Position numbers and translations under genes: made by a program. A stretch of 30,035 nucleotides of DNA from an uncultured Acetatifactor sp. (GTDB lineage Bacteria; Bacillota; Clostridia; Lachnospirales; Lachnospiraceae): assembly GCA_910578215.1 (NCBI GenBank), contig CAJTPH010000024.1, forward strand, positions 1 through 30,035, given 5' to 3'. The notes under the pieces are model-generated. The model saw nothing but the letters and a program-made list of their open reading frames with translations, made no database searches and was not told the origin of the DNA. Below are positions 29,093 through 30,035 of this stretch, in pieces (position 1 is the first letter of the stretch; each line of letters starts with the position of its first letter).

Positions 29093-30035
29093 TTATTTTA
29101 TCTCCGGATAAAGGCTTCTGTCATAGTTATGGGATTTGTCGTGAGAGTTGGAATATTCCATCAGCTCCGCATCCGTCTTATAAAAGAAGGTGGAGCCGTC
29201 CTTTCTCCTGCAGGTGTCAAAATGATGCCACCCCTCCCCTATGTCTATCAGATTCCAATAGTGCATGGATTTTGCCGGAATCTTCTCAATATCCATATTG
29301 GTAATCCCCGCCCTGGTCAGCAGGCATTTTGCCGTGGCCGCATATACGTAGCAGTCTCCCTTGCGGTCTACAATCCCTCTGTATGCGCCCTGGACCCAAT
29401 CGGTCTTCGGAGTCCCGTCCGAATAGGCTATTTTACTGTGACACCAGTCATAGATCGCCCTCGCCTGCTCATACTGGCTCATGGATTCCTTTAAAATCGT
29501 GGCAAGAAGCTTATCCGCCTCCGCGTTTATGACCTCCTCCGTCACCGTGTCCAGGGTCACAGGCATCACATGAAGAATCGTGGATACCGACGTACTGTTG
29601 CCTGCGTTGTCCACCGCCGTATAAATTACCGGATAATCCCCCGCCCGGCTGGTATCCACGGCGCTGGTATCGATGCTCAGCTTTACGTCCTGGTCATGAT
29701 CGTCTGTGACGGTAACGCCCTTCTTATAAGAAACGCTGCCTCCCGCCGTCATGGTAAGCTCGGTCACGCCGTGAATCACCGGCGGCTGCGTATCGTAAAT
29801 AACCTCCAGACGGGCCTGGGCCGTCGTAACGTTTCCGCCCTCGTCCTGAACCTCAAGGTACACCGTGCTCACTCCCGCGGTGACACAGTCCGGCTCCTTC
29901 ACAAAACGGACCGAATAAGGCGTCGCATCCTTTATCTCCAGCACGAAATCTTCAATATCCACGGTTTTGCCGCCAAACACGGTGACATCCCGGGTGATAA
30001 CCTCCGGCGCCGCCGTATCCCTCACATGGAGAACG
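29093..30035 (-). CDS. Ig-like/transglutaminase-like protein, copy 2 (partial)
   Basis: The 5' part lies beyond the right edge; the frame is still open at 30035, so no start is given. The visible ~313 residues correspond to about 217-529 of copy 1: Ig-like/DUF5011-type segments and a complete transglutaminase-like domain with KGDCYVY, SMHYWNL and HHFDTC. The catalytic domain is nearly identical to copy 1 (about 90% by my reading, with a fully identical core of about 50 residues), while the Ig-like part is more diverged. Expected to be anchored and exported like copy 1. It is the first visible gene of module 2, followed by the racemase, SGNH-like, lipoprotein and hypothetical genes. Confidence 0.87.
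   Translation of the reverse strand, partial: VLHVRDTAAPEVITRDVTVFGGKTVDIEDFVLEIKDATPYSVRFVKEPDCVTAGVSTVYLEVQDEGGNVTTAQARLEVIYDTQPPVIHGVTELTMTAGGSVSYKKGVTVTDDHDQDVKLSIDTSAVDTSRAGDYPVIYTAVDNAGNSTSVSTILHVMPVTLDTVTEEVINAEADKLLATILKESMSQYEQARAIYDWCHSKIAYSDGTPKTDWVQGAYRGIVDRKGDCYVYAATAKCLLTRAGITNMDIEKIPAKSMHYWNLIDIGEGWHHFDTCRRKDGSTFFYKTDAELMEYSNSHDKSHNYDRSLYPEIK

Overview
The window looks like a chromosomal segment of an anaerobic Gram-positive Clostridia, most likely a Lachnospiraceae member. I infer this from four things: moderately GC-rich coding sequence with strong GGAGG-type ribosome binding sites, a PASTA-domain Ser/Thr kinase beside a PP2C phosphatase, a MurE with the meso-DAP motif DNPR, and DUF3842, ECF-transporter and lipoprotein genes typical of that family. 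No species can be named from the sequence alone. Almost everything is on the minus strand; only two genes (3467-4015 and 17766-18917) are on the plus strand.

Region 1 (75-3094, minus) is a five-gene run: DUF3842 gene, yqeG, aroE, aroK, aroQ. It has a good sigma-A-type promoter at 3133-3162. Back to back with it, a plus-strand promoter (3180-3207) drives a ~250-nt structured leader. That leader ends in a strong intrinsic terminator placed before, not after, an ECF-transporter S-component gene. This is the architecture of a riboswitch or attenuator, and I cannot assign it to a known class.

Region 2 (4138-17263, minus) is the conserved housekeeping run murE, priA, def, fmt, YugP-type zinc peptidase, rsmB, rlmN, then stp, prkC, rsgA. 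It couples peptidoglycan precursor synthesis, replication restart, translation start and end processing, rRNA modification, and the PASTA-kinase/phosphatase pair that senses the cell wall. A promoter-like site lies in front of stp. Several intercistronic gaps hold perfect or near-perfect stem-loops without U-tracts.

Region 3 (17264-19106) has a 140-bp MITE-like element with 14-bp terminal inverted repeats and a likely 8-bp target duplication. It lies between murE and a monocistronic plus-strand gene of unknown function that has its own strong promoter and terminator.

Region 4 (19107-30035, minus) starts, in window order, with recJ and a lipoprotein gene, followed by an envelope locus. The locus has two paralogous modules, each pairing a membrane-anchored Ig-like/transglutaminase-like protein with a small lipoprotein: 22579-24168 with 21873-22463, and 29093-edge with 26577-27149. 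Between the modules sit an ECF sigma factor and its probable membrane anti-sigma, whose coding sequence contains a G9 tract. Module 2 also carries an Asp/Glu-racemase-family gene and an SGNH-like membrane-anchored protein with Cys at the nucleophile position. I regard this duplicated, possibly phase-variable cell-surface locus as the best candidate for an undescribed system, with the ECF leader second.
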